In this document: positions 1 through 8,320 of the stretch, piece by piece
Position numbering within the stretch: the stretch's first letter is position 1
Layout of the letters: the number at the start of each line of letters is the position of its first letter
From: Bacteroidales bacterium
GTDB lineage: Bacteria; Bacteroidota; Bacteroidia; Bacteroidales; WCHB1-69
NCBI GenBank assembly: GCA_023229985.1
Contig: JALNYF010000034.1
Coordinates: 1-24,672 of the forward strand
DNA: 24,672 nt
Direction: 5' to 3'
Notes under the pieces: generated by a model
What the model was told of the DNA's origin: nothing
Seen by the model: the letters and a program-made list of their open reading frames with translations, nothing else
Database searches by the model: none
Program-made: the position numbers and the translations under genes

Positions 1-1816
1 TATCAATTTCCTCAGCGGTTTTTTCGCTATACGGTTTATTAAAACTGTATTCGCTTTGTCCGGAGGAATCGTAATAGCTGAGGTTTCCAATTTTTTCGTT
101 CAGTCCGAAATAGACGATCATGGAATGGGCTTGTTTGGTTACGCGTTCAAGGTCGTTGAGTGCGCCGGTGGAAATTTTTCCAAAGGCGACGTCTTCGGCG
201 GCACGTCCTCCGAGTAGTGCGGTCATTTCATCGAACATTTGGTCGAAAGTCGTTATTTGACGTTCTTCGGGAAGGTACCAAGCGGCGCCCAATGATTTGC
301 CTCGTGGCACGATGGTTACTTTTACCAAAGGGGAAGCGTGTTCCAAGAGCCAGCTCACGGAGGCGTGTCCCGATTCGTGATAGGCGATCACTTTTTTCTC
401 GTGCGGGGTAATCATACTGCCTCTTTTTTCAAGACCACCCACAATTCTGTCAATAGCGGCGAGGAAGTCTTCTTTTCCGATCTCTTTTTTGGCATTACGG
501 GCAGCGATTAAGGCTGCTTCATTGCAAATATTGGCGATATCGGCACCTGAGAAACCGGGAGTTTGTTTGGCAAAGAAATCCAAATCTACATCTGTCCCCA
601 ATTTCAATCTTCTGACATGGACTTCAAAAATTCCTTTTCTTTCATTGACGTTAGGGAGTTCGACATGGATTTGTCTGTCGAATCTGCCGGCGCGGAGCAG
701 AGCGCGGTCTAAAATATCGGCGCGGTTGGTAGCCGCCAAGATGATGACTCCGGCATTGGGGGAGAAACCATCCATTTCCGTGAGAAGTTGGTTTAAAGTA
801 TTTTCGCGTTCGTCGTTGGCACCGCTCATCACGTTTCTGCCGCGGGCGCGACCAATGGCATCAATTTCGTCAATAAAAATGATACAGGGGGCTTTTTCCT
901 TGGCGGTTTTGAAAAGGTCGCGAACGCGCGAGGCACCGACCCCGACAAACATTTCCACGAAATCGGAACCCGACAGGGAGAAGAAAGGGACTTTGGCTTC
1001 GCCGGCGACAGCGCGGGCAAGTAAGGTTTTACCGGTACCCGGAGGTCCCACCAACAAAGCACCACGTGGAATTTTGCCACCCAATTCGGTATATTTTTGC
1101 GGATTTTTTAAAAAATCTACAATTTCCTCCACTTCATATTTTGCACCTTCCATCCCTGCTACATCTTTGAATGAAATATTGAGGGTTGATTTTTCATCAA
1201 ATAATTGTGCCTTCGATTTTCCGATACTGAACAGCCCGCCTCCACCGGCACCACCTCCGCGCATCGAACGCATCGAAAAATAGAAAAAGACAAAAATAAG
1301 CAAAATCGGCAACATCCACCATATCAATTCGGTTCCCCAATCCTTAGATGTATCTTGTTTCATCGGGAAAACATAACCATCTTTCAATTCCTTCTTACTC
1401 TTTGTCGCCCGGATAGTACTATCCTGCATCATCTCATCTACTTGGTCTTCAATCATTATATTCAAATTATCATTGAAGACTTTATAGTCGGAAATGTTCA
1501 GATAATACTGCGGACCTTTCAAATTATCGCGCAAGTCTTTATAGTCGGCTTTTGTTTCAACACTTTTTTCTTTCAAAAAAAGATAGATTTTTTGATCTTT
1601 TTGCGTGTACATGAGTTCCTTAATATCTTTATCAAGGACCATTTTCTTAAATTGGACATCATCTATCTCCTTGGTTTGAGCATTATTGGAACCTCCAAAC
1701 AAATAGATTGCCATCAATATAACACCGATAATCAAATATATCCATGTAAAATTAAATCTTTTTTTATTTCTCTGCTGCAAATTCTGATTAGGATTTGAGT
1801 TAGGATTCGTTGACAT
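1..1816 (-). CDS. ftsH: FtsH, ATP-dependent membrane zinc metalloprotease (3' end off the window)
   Basis: FtsH is a membrane-anchored AAA+ protease that pulls damaged or regulatory proteins through a hexameric ring and cuts them with a zinc site. 605 codons are present, read without interruption from the ATG at 1816; the C-terminus runs off the left edge, so roughly 50-100 residues of the usual length are missing. In order: a cytoplasmic Asn/Gln-rich start, TM1 about residues 22-41, an extracytoplasmic domain, TM2 about 163-181, a Gly-rich linker about 187-194, Walker A GPPGTGKT at 257-264, Walker B (IIFIDEID) near 315, an arginine-finger region (LLRAGRFDR), the protease motif HESGH at 480-484 and the probable third zinc ligand Asp555 (ALNDLE). 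It starts 14 nt after rsfS on the same strand, so the two are probably cotranscribed. Confidence 0.97.
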   Translation of the reverse strand, partial: MSTNPNSNPNQNLQQRNKKRFNFTWIYLIIGVILMAIYLFGGSNNAQTKEIDDVQFKKMVLDKDIKELMYTQKDQKIYLFLKEKSVETKADYKDLRDNLKGPQYYLNISDYKVFNDNLNIMIEDQVDEMMQDSTIRATKSKKELKDGYVFPMKQDTSKDWGTELIWWMLPILLIFVFFYFSMRSMRGGGAGGGGLFSIGKSKAQLFDEKSTLNISFKDVAGMEGAKYEVEEIVDFLKNPQKYTELGGKIPRGALLVGPPGTGKTLLARAVAGEAKVPFFSLSGSDFVEMFVGVGASRVRDLFKTAKEKAPCIIFIDEIDAIGRARGRNVMSGANDERENTLNQLLTEMDGFSPNAGVIILAATNRADILDRALLRAGRFDRQIHVELPNVNERKGIFEVHVRRLKLGTDVDLDFFAKQTPGFSGADIANICNEAALIAARNAKKEIGKEDFLAAIDRIVGGLEKRGSMITPHEKKVIAYHESGHASVSWLLEHASPLVKVTIVPRGKSLGAAWYLPEERQITTFDQMFDEMTALLGGRAAEDVAFGKISTGALNDLERVTKQAHSMIVYFGLNEKIGNLSYYDSSGQSEYSFNKPYSEKTAEEID

Positions 1817-1830
1817 ACTTATTTTTGTTT

Positions 1831-2211
1831 TTATAAATGTTTAATTTCTGCGTCGTTCCACAAAGATTCCAAGCGATAGAAGTTTCGTGTTTCCGGTTGG
1901 AAAATATGAACGATGATATCAAAATAATCCAAAAGCACCCACTCTCCGTTCATCATACCTTCCAAAAATGCCGGGCGTATATTGGCTTCCCGTTTCGTCA
2001 CTTCCTGAACATAGTCGCTCAAGGTTTCAACATGTGTTCTCGATGTTCCCGAACAAATTATAAATTTGTCGAAATAGACATGATTTATCTTTTTTAGATT
2101 AATAATCGTAATGTCTTCTCCTTTTTTTTCCATTAACGCCTGAATAATTAGCTCTGCTATATCCCCTTTAAACGGTTCAACACTCTTCGCTGCAACTTTT
2201 CTTTTTCCCAT
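1831..2211 (-). CDS. rsfS: RsfS (YbeB/DUF143) ribosome silencing factor
   Basis: RsfS binds ribosomal protein uL14 on the 50S subunit and blocks subunit joining when nutrients are scarce. The 126-residue protein has the expected size for the family and its typical pattern: an N-terminal helix (LIIQALMEKKGEDITIINL), a strand with FDKFIICSGTSRTHVETLSDYV, and the conserved C-terminal GEWVLLDYFDIIVHIFQPETRNFYRLESLW block. It lies 14 nt upstream of ftsH on the same strand; rsfS-ftsH adjacency is familiar in Bacteroidetes. A TAnnTTTG promoter element lies 24 nt upstream of its ATG. The family call is firm. Confidence 0.95.
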   Translation of the reverse strand: MGKRKVAAKSVEPFKGDIAELIIQALMEKKGEDITIINLKKINHVYFDKFIICSGTSRTHVETLSDYVQEVTKREANIRPAFLEGMMNGEWVLLDYFDIIVHIFQPETRNFYRLESLWNDAEIKHL

Positions 2212-2235
2212 TGATTTTATATAATTTTAAGTCTG

Positions 2236-2243
2236 CAAAAGTA
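2236..2243 (-). promoter_or_regulatory. -7 promoter element for rsfS-ftsH
   Basis: Read on the minus strand this is TACTTTTG followed by CA, matching the Bacteroidetes consensus TAnnTTTG. It lies 24 nt before the rsfS ATG. No convincing TTTG -33 box is visible at the expected distance, so the call rests on the -7 match and its position. Confidence 0.6.
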
Positions 2244-2313
2244 CAAAATTTAATCACAATAAAACTGATAAATAAAAATATTGTTTACCTATGATTAATA
2301 AAAAAAAAGTTTT

Positions 2314-2321
2314 TATCTTTG
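2314..2321 (+). promoter_or_regulatory. -7 promoter element for the T9SS protease operon
   Basis: TATCTTTG followed by CG matches TAnnTTTG. Transcription would start about 7 nt downstream, giving a leader of about 50 nt before the protease ATG at 2379. It sits divergently to the rsfS promoter in a 167-bp intergenic region. A clear -33 box is not visible. Confidence 0.6.
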
Positions 2322-2378
2322 CGGGCAACTTTTTGGCATAAAATTTGACATAATAATGGACGAAATACAATCAAAAAT

Positions 2379-4658
2379 ATGAAACGTATAATCCCTGTTT
2401 TTTGTTTTTTTATTTTCATCATAAATGCTTTATCGGCACAGTCTTTATTGAACCATTATCCCCCGTCATATAGTAGTAGAGCTGGTTTTGAGGGAATTGC
2501 AAAAGTAGATATTGCCAGACCGGATGAAGCATTTATCAATCGTGCCGAAGAGCACAGCGGCAAAGACGAGTTATACGTCATTTCCCAATTGATGCCTGTC
2601 AATTATAATGCGGAAAACTCCGGAACTTGGACACAATTGGAAAACGGTACTCCGATTTGGAGATTGGAAATCAGAGGTGAGGATGCCAAAGCCTTGGCAC
2701 TGCATTTCGACCGTTTTAATTTACCGGAAGGAGCGCAACTGTATGTATATGACGGAGATAGAACTCAATTATTGGGTGGTTACAACCATAAAGACAATGC
2801 CGGTGACAAAGCATATTCCATCGGTTTAATTTTGGGCGAATCCATTATTATTGAATACGTTGCACCTCAACTTCTGACTCCTGGCAATAAAAAAGCCATT
2901 ATGCACACCGAAAACGATGCTATTCCCGATATTCAAATTTCTGCTGTTTCTTATATTTTTAGAGGAGTTGAAGATTTACAAGATGCCAAAGACATTGGCG
3001 ACGCCGGTGCATGCGAAGTCAACATTAATTGTCCTGAAGGAGACAATTGGCAAACTCAGAAAAAGGGAGTTGTCAGAATTTATGTAGTAGAAGGAAGTCA
3101 AGGTGGCTGGTGCAGTGGCACGTTGATCAACAATTTGACCAATGACGGAACCCCGTATATTTTGACCGCTAATCACTGTGGACCGAATGCTTCGGCAGCC
3201 AATTTTAACCAATGGATGTTTTATTTTCATTTAGAATATACAGCTTGTCAGAATACAACGCAGGCAACTTCACATACAAGTACCGGTTGTACCATGCGGG
3301 CGTTCGGAAGTATGGGCGGCGGCTCCGATTTTTATTTGCTGGAGCTGAATAATCGCCCCGACAATTCGTGGAATGTGATTTATAACGGTTGGCGCAGAGA
3401 TAATACCGCCTCCCCGAGTGGCGTTTGCATCCACCACCCTGCCGGCGATGTGAAGAAAATATCGACTTACACCTCTCCACTTCAAACCGCTTCCTATACC
3501 GGCTGTGCTCCCAATGCGCATTGGGGCGTAGGCAGGTGGGTGGCGACCCAAACCAACGAAGGTGTGACGGAAGGCGGCTCGTCCGGTTCTCCCATCTTTG
3601 ATAATAACGGCTATGTGGTAGGTACACTGACCGGTGGAGCCTCCTCTTGCGGATATCCAAACAACGATTACTATGGCAAAATTTTCTACCATTGGGACCA
3701 AAACGGAAGCAGCGATGCCGACAAATTACAACCATGGTTAGACCCGAATAACACCGGCAATACAACGTGCGATTTATTTGACCCCAACGATCCCGATGAT
3801 CCAGGCAATCCACCACAACCCGGTAACTGCAGAACCCTCCACTATCCGTTAGCAGGAACCTTAACTTTATACAGAATGCAGGAAAGGGGCTATCTGTCGG
3901 GCAATAACAACTACAATGACCTTGCCAAAGCCGACTTCTTTACTAAAGATACTGTAGTAGAATATGTTGTCAATATGAGCGTTAATATCGGGCACATCAG
4001 TGGAACAACAGGAGATATCACATTCTGCATTTGGGACAATAACAATGGAGTTCCCGGGAACATCTTGGGCAGCAAAACAGTCCCTGTTTCTACTGTCATG
4101 GCCAATCTTTTTATTGAGCATGACCCTGCGATGACTTCCCCCTACGAATCTTATAATCGCCGCTATCTCTGCGATTTTAACACCGGAATTGAAGTTTCCG
4201 GCGACTTCTTCGCCGGCGTCATTCTGCCGACAACCGCCGAAATTGCCATTGTTACCAATACCGACGGAGACGGTGCCAATACCGGCTGGGAAATGAACAG
4301 CGATTCTACATGGTCTTCTTATACAGATACTTGGGGGATTTCCCTTACCAACGCCATCTTCCCGCACTTGTGCGACAACCAAAACAGTAACGGCATTACA
4401 GACAATCAATTCGAGAACAACATCTCCATCTATCCCAATCCAACTACCGGAATCACCACCATCGAATTTAAAGAACCCTTGACCCAACCCACCCATATCA
4501 CCATTTATGATATAACCGGAAAAATACTTCAAGTTGAAAAAGAAGTTTCTGAAAATATGATAACGGTTGATTTACATGATTTTCCAAACGGCATGTACTT
4601 CGTTGCCATTCAAACACCGGAAAAAATGATTACCCGAAAAATTACCTTAATCAAATAA
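2379..4658 (+). CDS. T9SS-secreted lysyl-endopeptidase-like serine protease (large paralogue)
   Basis: This 759-residue secreted serine endopeptidase has a Sec signal peptide (about 1-20, cut after ALSA), a propeptide-like region about 21-210, a chymotrypsin-fold domain about 211-462, a Pro/Asp/Gly-rich linker about 466-482, an extra beta-rich domain about 484-665, and a type A T9SS sorting domain at 681-759 (ISIYPNPTTG to the terminal ITLIK). The triad reads as His266 in LTANHC, Asp317 in GGGSDFYLLEL and Ser402 in EGGSSGSP. The blocks IHHPAGDVKKIS, GGASSC, NNDYYGK and PWLDPNNTG resemble Achromobacter protease I (lysyl endopeptidase). Asp430 falls where that enzyme has its Lys-selecting Asp225, so cleavage after Lys is inferred. 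The sorting domain implies Sec export, then outer-membrane export with removal of the C-terminal domain. It is followed 20 nt later by a shorter paralogue. Confidence 0.9.
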   Translation: MKRIIPVFCFFIFIINALSAQSLLNHYPPSYSSRAGFEGIAKVDIARPDEAFINRAEEHSGKDELYVISQLMPVNYNAENSGTWTQLENGTPIWRLEIRGEDAKALALHFDRFNLPEGAQLYVYDGDRTQLLGGYNHKDNAGDKAYSIGLILGESIIIEYVAPQLLTPGNKKAIMHTENDAIPDIQISAVSYIFRGVEDLQDAKDIGDAGACEVNINCPEGDNWQTQKKGVVRIYVVEGSQGGWCSGTLINNLTNDGTPYILTANHCGPNASAANFNQWMFYFHLEYTACQNTTQATSHTSTGCTMRAFGSMGGGSDFYLLELNNRPDNSWNVIYNGWRRDNTASPSGVCIHHPAGDVKKISTYTSPLQTASYTGCAPNAHWGVGRWVATQTNEGVTEGGSSGSPIFDNNGYVVGTLTGGASSCGYPNNDYYGKIFYHWDQNGSSDADKLQPWLDPNNTGNTTCDLFDPNDPDDPGNPPQPGNCRTLHYPLAGTLTLYRMQERGYLSGNNNYNDLAKADFFTKDTVVEYVVNMSVNIGHISGTTGDITFCIWDNNNGVPGNILGSKTVPVSTVMANLFIEHDPAMTSPYESYNRRYLCDFNTGIEVSGDFFAGVILPTTAEIAIVTNTDGDGANTGWEMNSDSTWSSYTDTWGISLTNAIFPHLCDNQNSNGITDNQFENNISIYPNPTTGITTIEFKEPLTQPTHITIYDITGKILQVEKEVSENMITVDLHDFPNGMYFVAIQTPEKMITRKITLIK

Positions 4659-4678
4659 AAATCAATTAAAAAGAAAAG

Positions 4679-6337
4679 ATGAAACACATTTTACAAAGCG
4701 CAATTTTGATTGCCTTATGTTTCTGCAATTACTCTGTTTTTTCACAAATGAGTTACGGCGGAGAACCTTACAGTTTTAAACACTCCAATATTTCCGAAGC
4801 GGTTCCATTCATCGAAATGGACAGAATTGATGCCGAACAGTTATTGGCTGAAGATGCTTTGGTGGGCAAAGAACAAGCCCTCCGTATCGGCGTGGTACAA
4901 CCCATTAATTACACAAAAGAGAATTGTGGTCGCATCGACTATTTGCCCGATGGCGGCTATATCTGGAGAGTGGGCATCTATTGCCCCGACGCTACTTTTG
5001 CTTCTATCAATTTTTCAAAATTCATCATTCCCAAAGAAGCTGAACTTTTCGTTTATACAAAAGACAAAGACTTTGTGATTGGTAAATTTACCCACGAAAA
5101 TCAAATGGAAGGCGAGATTTTTTATCCGCAAGATATTCCGGGAGAAGCTTTTATTATCGAATATTACGAACCGGGGAATGCTGAATTTAACGGCATTTTG
5201 GAAATGGATGAAGTACTGAATGGTTATCGCGACATTTTCAATGTAAAAGATGATACCAAGGGTGGTTTGGGAAGTGCCAACGGCACTTGTCACCCTAACG
5301 CTGTCTGTTTAGATGCGCAATGGCATGACCAAATTAATTCGGTGGTTTGCTATACCATGACTGCCGGCGGTTATGTTTATATGTGTTCCGGTGCCATGGT
5401 CAACAATACGGCTCGTGACGGCAAAAAATACGTCCTCACGGCAGACCACTGCTACAATTCAGGTGCCACTTGGAAATTCTATTTTAATTATCAAACCTCC
5501 ACTTGTAACGGAACCACTGGACCTTACAATCGTTCAGCTACCGGCTGCAACGTCAGAGCAAGAGGAAGTGCAAGTACCAGCTCCGACTTTATGCTGTTGG
5601 AAATTACAGGAACCATCAATTCTATTTACAATGCTTATTTGGCAGGTTGGAACAACACCACCACTACCCCATCTTCCGGCATGTGTATCCATCACCCGGG
5701 CGGCGACTTGAAGAAAATCAGTACACCGGCAACCATCAGAAACGGAGCTTTGGTTTACAGCAACAGGACCAAATACTGGATTACTACTTGGAATTATAGC
5801 ACAGGAACTACCGAACAAGGTTCATCAGGATCTCCTCTTTTTAATCAAAACAAACTGATTGTCGGACAATTATATGCAGGTTCCAGCAGTTGCGTGAGTG
5901 TTCCGGGCAACGCAGGACAAGCCGGTCCGAGCGGCGAAGATTTCTACGGAAAATTCTCCAATTCGTGGACAAACAACAACAACACCAATAATGCCAAGAA
6001 ACTAAAACCTTGGTTAGACCCGAATAACACAGGTGCCACTACTTTGCAAGGCGAATATTTGAACAACGTCGGCATTGCCAACTATACCGAAGTCGTGAAT
6101 GCGCTTACCGTATATCCGAACCCATCGAACGGCATCGTTACCGTTTCGGGATCATTTGAAAGCAACGAAGGCGTTTGTAATATTTATAACACACTTGGTG
6201 CCAATGTATTATCTCGCAATATTTCCTTAGAACCCGAATTTACCATGAACTTAAACGATTTAATGCCGGGCATCTATTTTATTGAAATAAATGATAACAC
6301 TAATGTTTATCGTAGCAAGATCATCATCACTAAATAG
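4679..6337 (+). CDS. T9SS-secreted lysyl-endopeptidase-like serine protease (short paralogue)
   Basis: A 552-residue paralogue of the gene before it, without the extra beta domain. It has a signal peptide (about 1-22, cut after VFS), a propeptide-like part about 23-200, a chymotrypsin-fold protease about 201-455, and a T9SS sorting domain about 476-552 (LTVYPNPSNG to the terminal SKIIITK). The triad is His257 in LTADHC, Asp303 in SSDFMLLEI and Ser383 in EQGSSGSP. IHHPGGDLKKIS, AGSSSC, GEDFYGK and PWLDPNNTG are shared with its neighbour and with Achromobacter protease I; Asp421 matches the predicted Lys-selecting position. The many Cys residues suggest disulfides, fitting an extracellular enzyme. 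The arrangement points to tandem duplication followed by gain or loss of the middle domain. It is probably in one transcript with both neighbours (gaps 20 and 6 nt). Confidence 0.9.
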   Translation: MKHILQSAILIALCFCNYSVFSQMSYGGEPYSFKHSNISEAVPFIEMDRIDAEQLLAEDALVGKEQALRIGVVQPINYTKENCGRIDYLPDGGYIWRVGIYCPDATFASINFSKFIIPKEAELFVYTKDKDFVIGKFTHENQMEGEIFYPQDIPGEAFIIEYYEPGNAEFNGILEMDEVLNGYRDIFNVKDDTKGGLGSANGTCHPNAVCLDAQWHDQINSVVCYTMTAGGYVYMCSGAMVNNTARDGKKYVLTADHCYNSGATWKFYFNYQTSTCNGTTGPYNRSATGCNVRARGSASTSSDFMLLEITGTINSIYNAYLAGWNNTTTTPSSGMCIHHPGGDLKKISTPATIRNGALVYSNRTKYWITTWNYSTGTTEQGSSGSPLFNQNKLIVGQLYAGSSSCVSVPGNAGQAGPSGEDFYGKFSNSWTNNNNTNNAKKLKPWLDPNNTGATTLQGEYLNNVGIANYTEVVNALTVYPNPSNGIVTVSGSFESNEGVCNIYNTLGANVLSRNISLEPEFTMNLNDLMPGIYFIEINDNTNVYRSKIIITK

Positions 6338-6343
6338 TATAAA

Positions 6344-6943
6344 ATGAATGAGGGACAAATAATCTTATCCACAGCTTATTTGCCTCCCATCGAATACTTC
6401 GCTTTTATCAACGAAAGCGAAGTATTTTTTTTGGAGGGGGCAGAGCATTATCAGAAGCAGTCATATCGCAACCGCGCCAACATTATGACGGGCAACGGCG
6501 TGCAGTCGCTGATTATTCCGGTTGTTCATCAATCTTCGAAAATGATGATCCGCGATGTACGTATTGATTATAAGAATGATTGGCAACGTCAACATTGGAA
6601 AACGATAGAATCGGCATATAACAACAGTCCTTTTTTTCTCTATTTCCAAGATTATCTGTTTCCTTTTTATCAAAAGAAATATCCGTTTTTATTTGATTAT
6701 AACTTAGAGATAATCAGCATATTACTAAAGTTATTGCGCATCAAAAAAGACCCTGTGATTACAGCGTCTTTTGAAATGAATGTTTCAATAAAGGATTTGC
6801 GGAACGAGATACACCCCAAACGAGAAATAATCAAACCAAGGAAAGCTTATTCGCAAGTATTTGAGGATAAATATTCGTTTGTCCCTAATTTGTCGGTCAT
6901 TGATTACCTTTTTAATTTAGGGACAAGCGAAAAATTCTATTAA
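6344..6943 (+). CDS. WbqC-family protein
   Basis: This 199-residue protein has the WbqC-family pattern: the N-terminal LSTAYLPPIEYFAFI block, then EGAEHYQKQSYRNRANI, a SLIIPV strand, and W(Q)RQHWKTIESAYNNSPFFLYF. WbqC proteins are found with O-antigen and polysaccharide genes and widely in Bacteroidetes; their biochemical role is not settled, though a nucleotide-sugar or acyl-transfer role has been suggested. No signal peptide is visible, so it is probably cytoplasmic. The ATG lies 6 nt after the protease stop, implying cotranscription with secreted proteases, an unusual partnership. Its TAA overlaps the stop of the convergent ftsZ within TTAA at 6940-6943, leaving no room for a terminator between the two genes. 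Confidence 0.87.
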   Translation: MNEGQIILSTAYLPPIEYFAFINESEVFFLEGAEHYQKQSYRNRANIMTGNGVQSLIIPVVHQSSKMMIRDVRIDYKNDWQRQHWKTIESAYNNSPFFLYFQDYLFPFYQKKYPFLFDYNLEIISILLKLLRIKKDPVITASFEMNVSIKDLRNEIHPKREIIKPRKAYSQVFEDKYSFVPNLSVIDYLFNLGTSEKFY

Positions 6944-8298
6944 TCAACAGGATTTGTTTTTCCGAAGAAAACGGTTTCAACCGAATAATTGGGTTGAATT
7001 TTTGGTTGATGTGTACTCAGTATTCGTTCTTGATTTAAGTTTTGAGCCATATTTTGAGTTTCTGTTCTCAAGTAAGCGGGTTCTTGTACCATTTTTTTAA
7101 AGGAATCATCATTGTCAAAGACACGTGGTTCTTCGGGAGTAAAAGTAAATTCAGGCACCTGAACATTCTTGATGGATTCGGGTTCAAGCTGTTGGGTCGA
7201 GGCTTCCGATGGAATGGGTTCTGCGTCTTTGAATTCATTGGAATCGGCAGAAATAGGTTCATTCGGTATGGGTTCCTGGGTCATCGTGGCTAAGAAATTA
7301 TCCTCAATTTCCTTATTTTTATTGCTATAGTTGGTAATAATTACAGACAATTTAATTTTGTCGCCCAAGGATTCATCTAAAGCGTGTCCCCAAATAAGTG
7401 TAGTATTTACATTTTTATAGGCTTCAAATTCTTTGTTCAATTTTTTGAACTCGGCGACTGTCATCTCGGCGTCTTTACCATAAGTAATAAAATAGAGGAA
7501 GTTTTCGGCAGCACCGATATTGGAATCGTCAATCAGCGGGCTGGTCATCGCGTGGCTGACTACGTTTTCGATTCTGTTTTCTCCGCTGGCTTCGGCGATA
7601 CCGAGCATACATTCGCCGCTATTACACATAATGGTTTTGACATCATTAAAGTCCACATTTTGGAATCCGTCAACGGTAATCAGTTCGGCGATACATTTAA
7701 CGGCATTTTTGAGAACGACATCGGCGAGGCTAAGGGCGACACTCATCGTTTCGTTTTCGTATTCGTCAATAATTTTTTGGTTTTGAATAATGATGATTGA
7801 ATCGACATATTTCTTCAATTCTTCGATACCTTTATCGGCTTTCTTCTTGGCTTTTGATTCTTCAAAATCGTAAGGATAAGTAACGACACCGATAGTAAGG
7901 AGGTTCATTTCGCGGGCAATTTCAGCGACCACGGGGGAAGCTCCTGTTCCGGTACCTTTTCCCATACCGGCGGTAATGAAGAGCATTTTGGTTTCATCGC
8001 CTATTAAATCTCGAATTTTGTCTTTACTTTTCAGGGCAAGTTCGCGGGCGCGTTCGGGGTCGGCACCGGCACCCAAACCGGTATCTCCCAAGACCAACTT
8101 GCATGGCACTTTCTTTTTTTCCAATACTTGCCGGTCTGTATTGCAAATCATAAAATCGACACCGATAATTCCTTCTTCGTACATGCGTTGCACGGCATTA
8201 TTCCCGGCACCACCCACTCCAATTACTTTGATAATAGAGCTATTTTTCTTCTGACCGTAATTGGTGTCAAACGTAATTTCTTCGCTTAATTCGTTCAT
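6940..8298 (-). CDS. ftsZ: FtsZ, tubulin-like division GTPase
   Basis: FtsZ polymerises with GTP into the Z-ring at midcell and recruits the divisome. The 452-residue protein shows GVGGAGNNAV at about 27-36, the tubulin signature region MGKGTGTGASP at 112-122, the T7 loop NVDFNDV that completes the neighbouring active site, and the C-terminal core domain. A long, acidic and Pro-rich linker follows (about 330-405). EPAYLR at 406-411 resembles the conserved C-terminal peptide (IPAFLR type) that binds FtsA, but 41 further residues end in KTNPVD. Lys114 replaces the middle Gly of the usual GGGTGTG. It is the last gene of ftsQ-ftsA-ftsZ, 22 nt after ftsA, and converges on the WbqC gene with overlapping stops. 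Confidence 0.97.
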   Translation of the reverse strand: MNELSEEITFDTNYGQKKNSSIIKVIGVGGAGNNAVQRMYEEGIIGVDFMICNTDRQVLEKKKVPCKLVLGDTGLGAGADPERARELALKSKDKIRDLIGDETKMLFITAGMGKGTGTGASPVVAEIAREMNLLTIGVVTYPYDFEESKAKKKADKGIEELKKYVDSIIIIQNQKIIDEYENETMSVALSLADVVLKNAVKCIAELITVDGFQNVDFNDVKTIMCNSGECMLGIAEASGENRIENVVSHAMTSPLIDDSNIGAAENFLYFITYGKDAEMTVAEFKKLNKEFEAYKNVNTTLIWGHALDESLGDKIKLSVIITNYSNKNKEIEDNFLATMTQEPIPNEPISADSNEFKDAEPIPSEASTQQLEPESIKNVQVPEFTFTPEEPRVFDNDDSFKKMVQEPAYLRTETQNMAQNLNQERILSTHQPKIQPNYSVETVFFGKTNPVD

Positions 8299-8320
8299 AA
8301 TATTTTTATTGTATTTATTA

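Noticed and set aside
489..1283. A 264-codon open frame on the plus strand
   Set aside because: It lies wholly antisense to the ftsH AAA+ domain, which has every expected motif in frame; the plus-strand product has low-complexity composition and no recognisable fold.
1..1816. Possible frameshift in ftsH because only part of the protein is visible
   Set aside because: Walker A (residues 257-264) and HESGH (480-484) are both in the same frame as the ATG at 1816; the gene is simply cut by the window edge.
3205..3816. A 203-codon open frame on the minus strand, with a second at 3867-4532
   Set aside because: Both are antisense to the first T9SS protease, whose catalytic and sorting motifs are intact; their residue make-up (Arg/Cys/His-rich or Gly/Val/Ile-rich) is typical of reverse-strand shadows.
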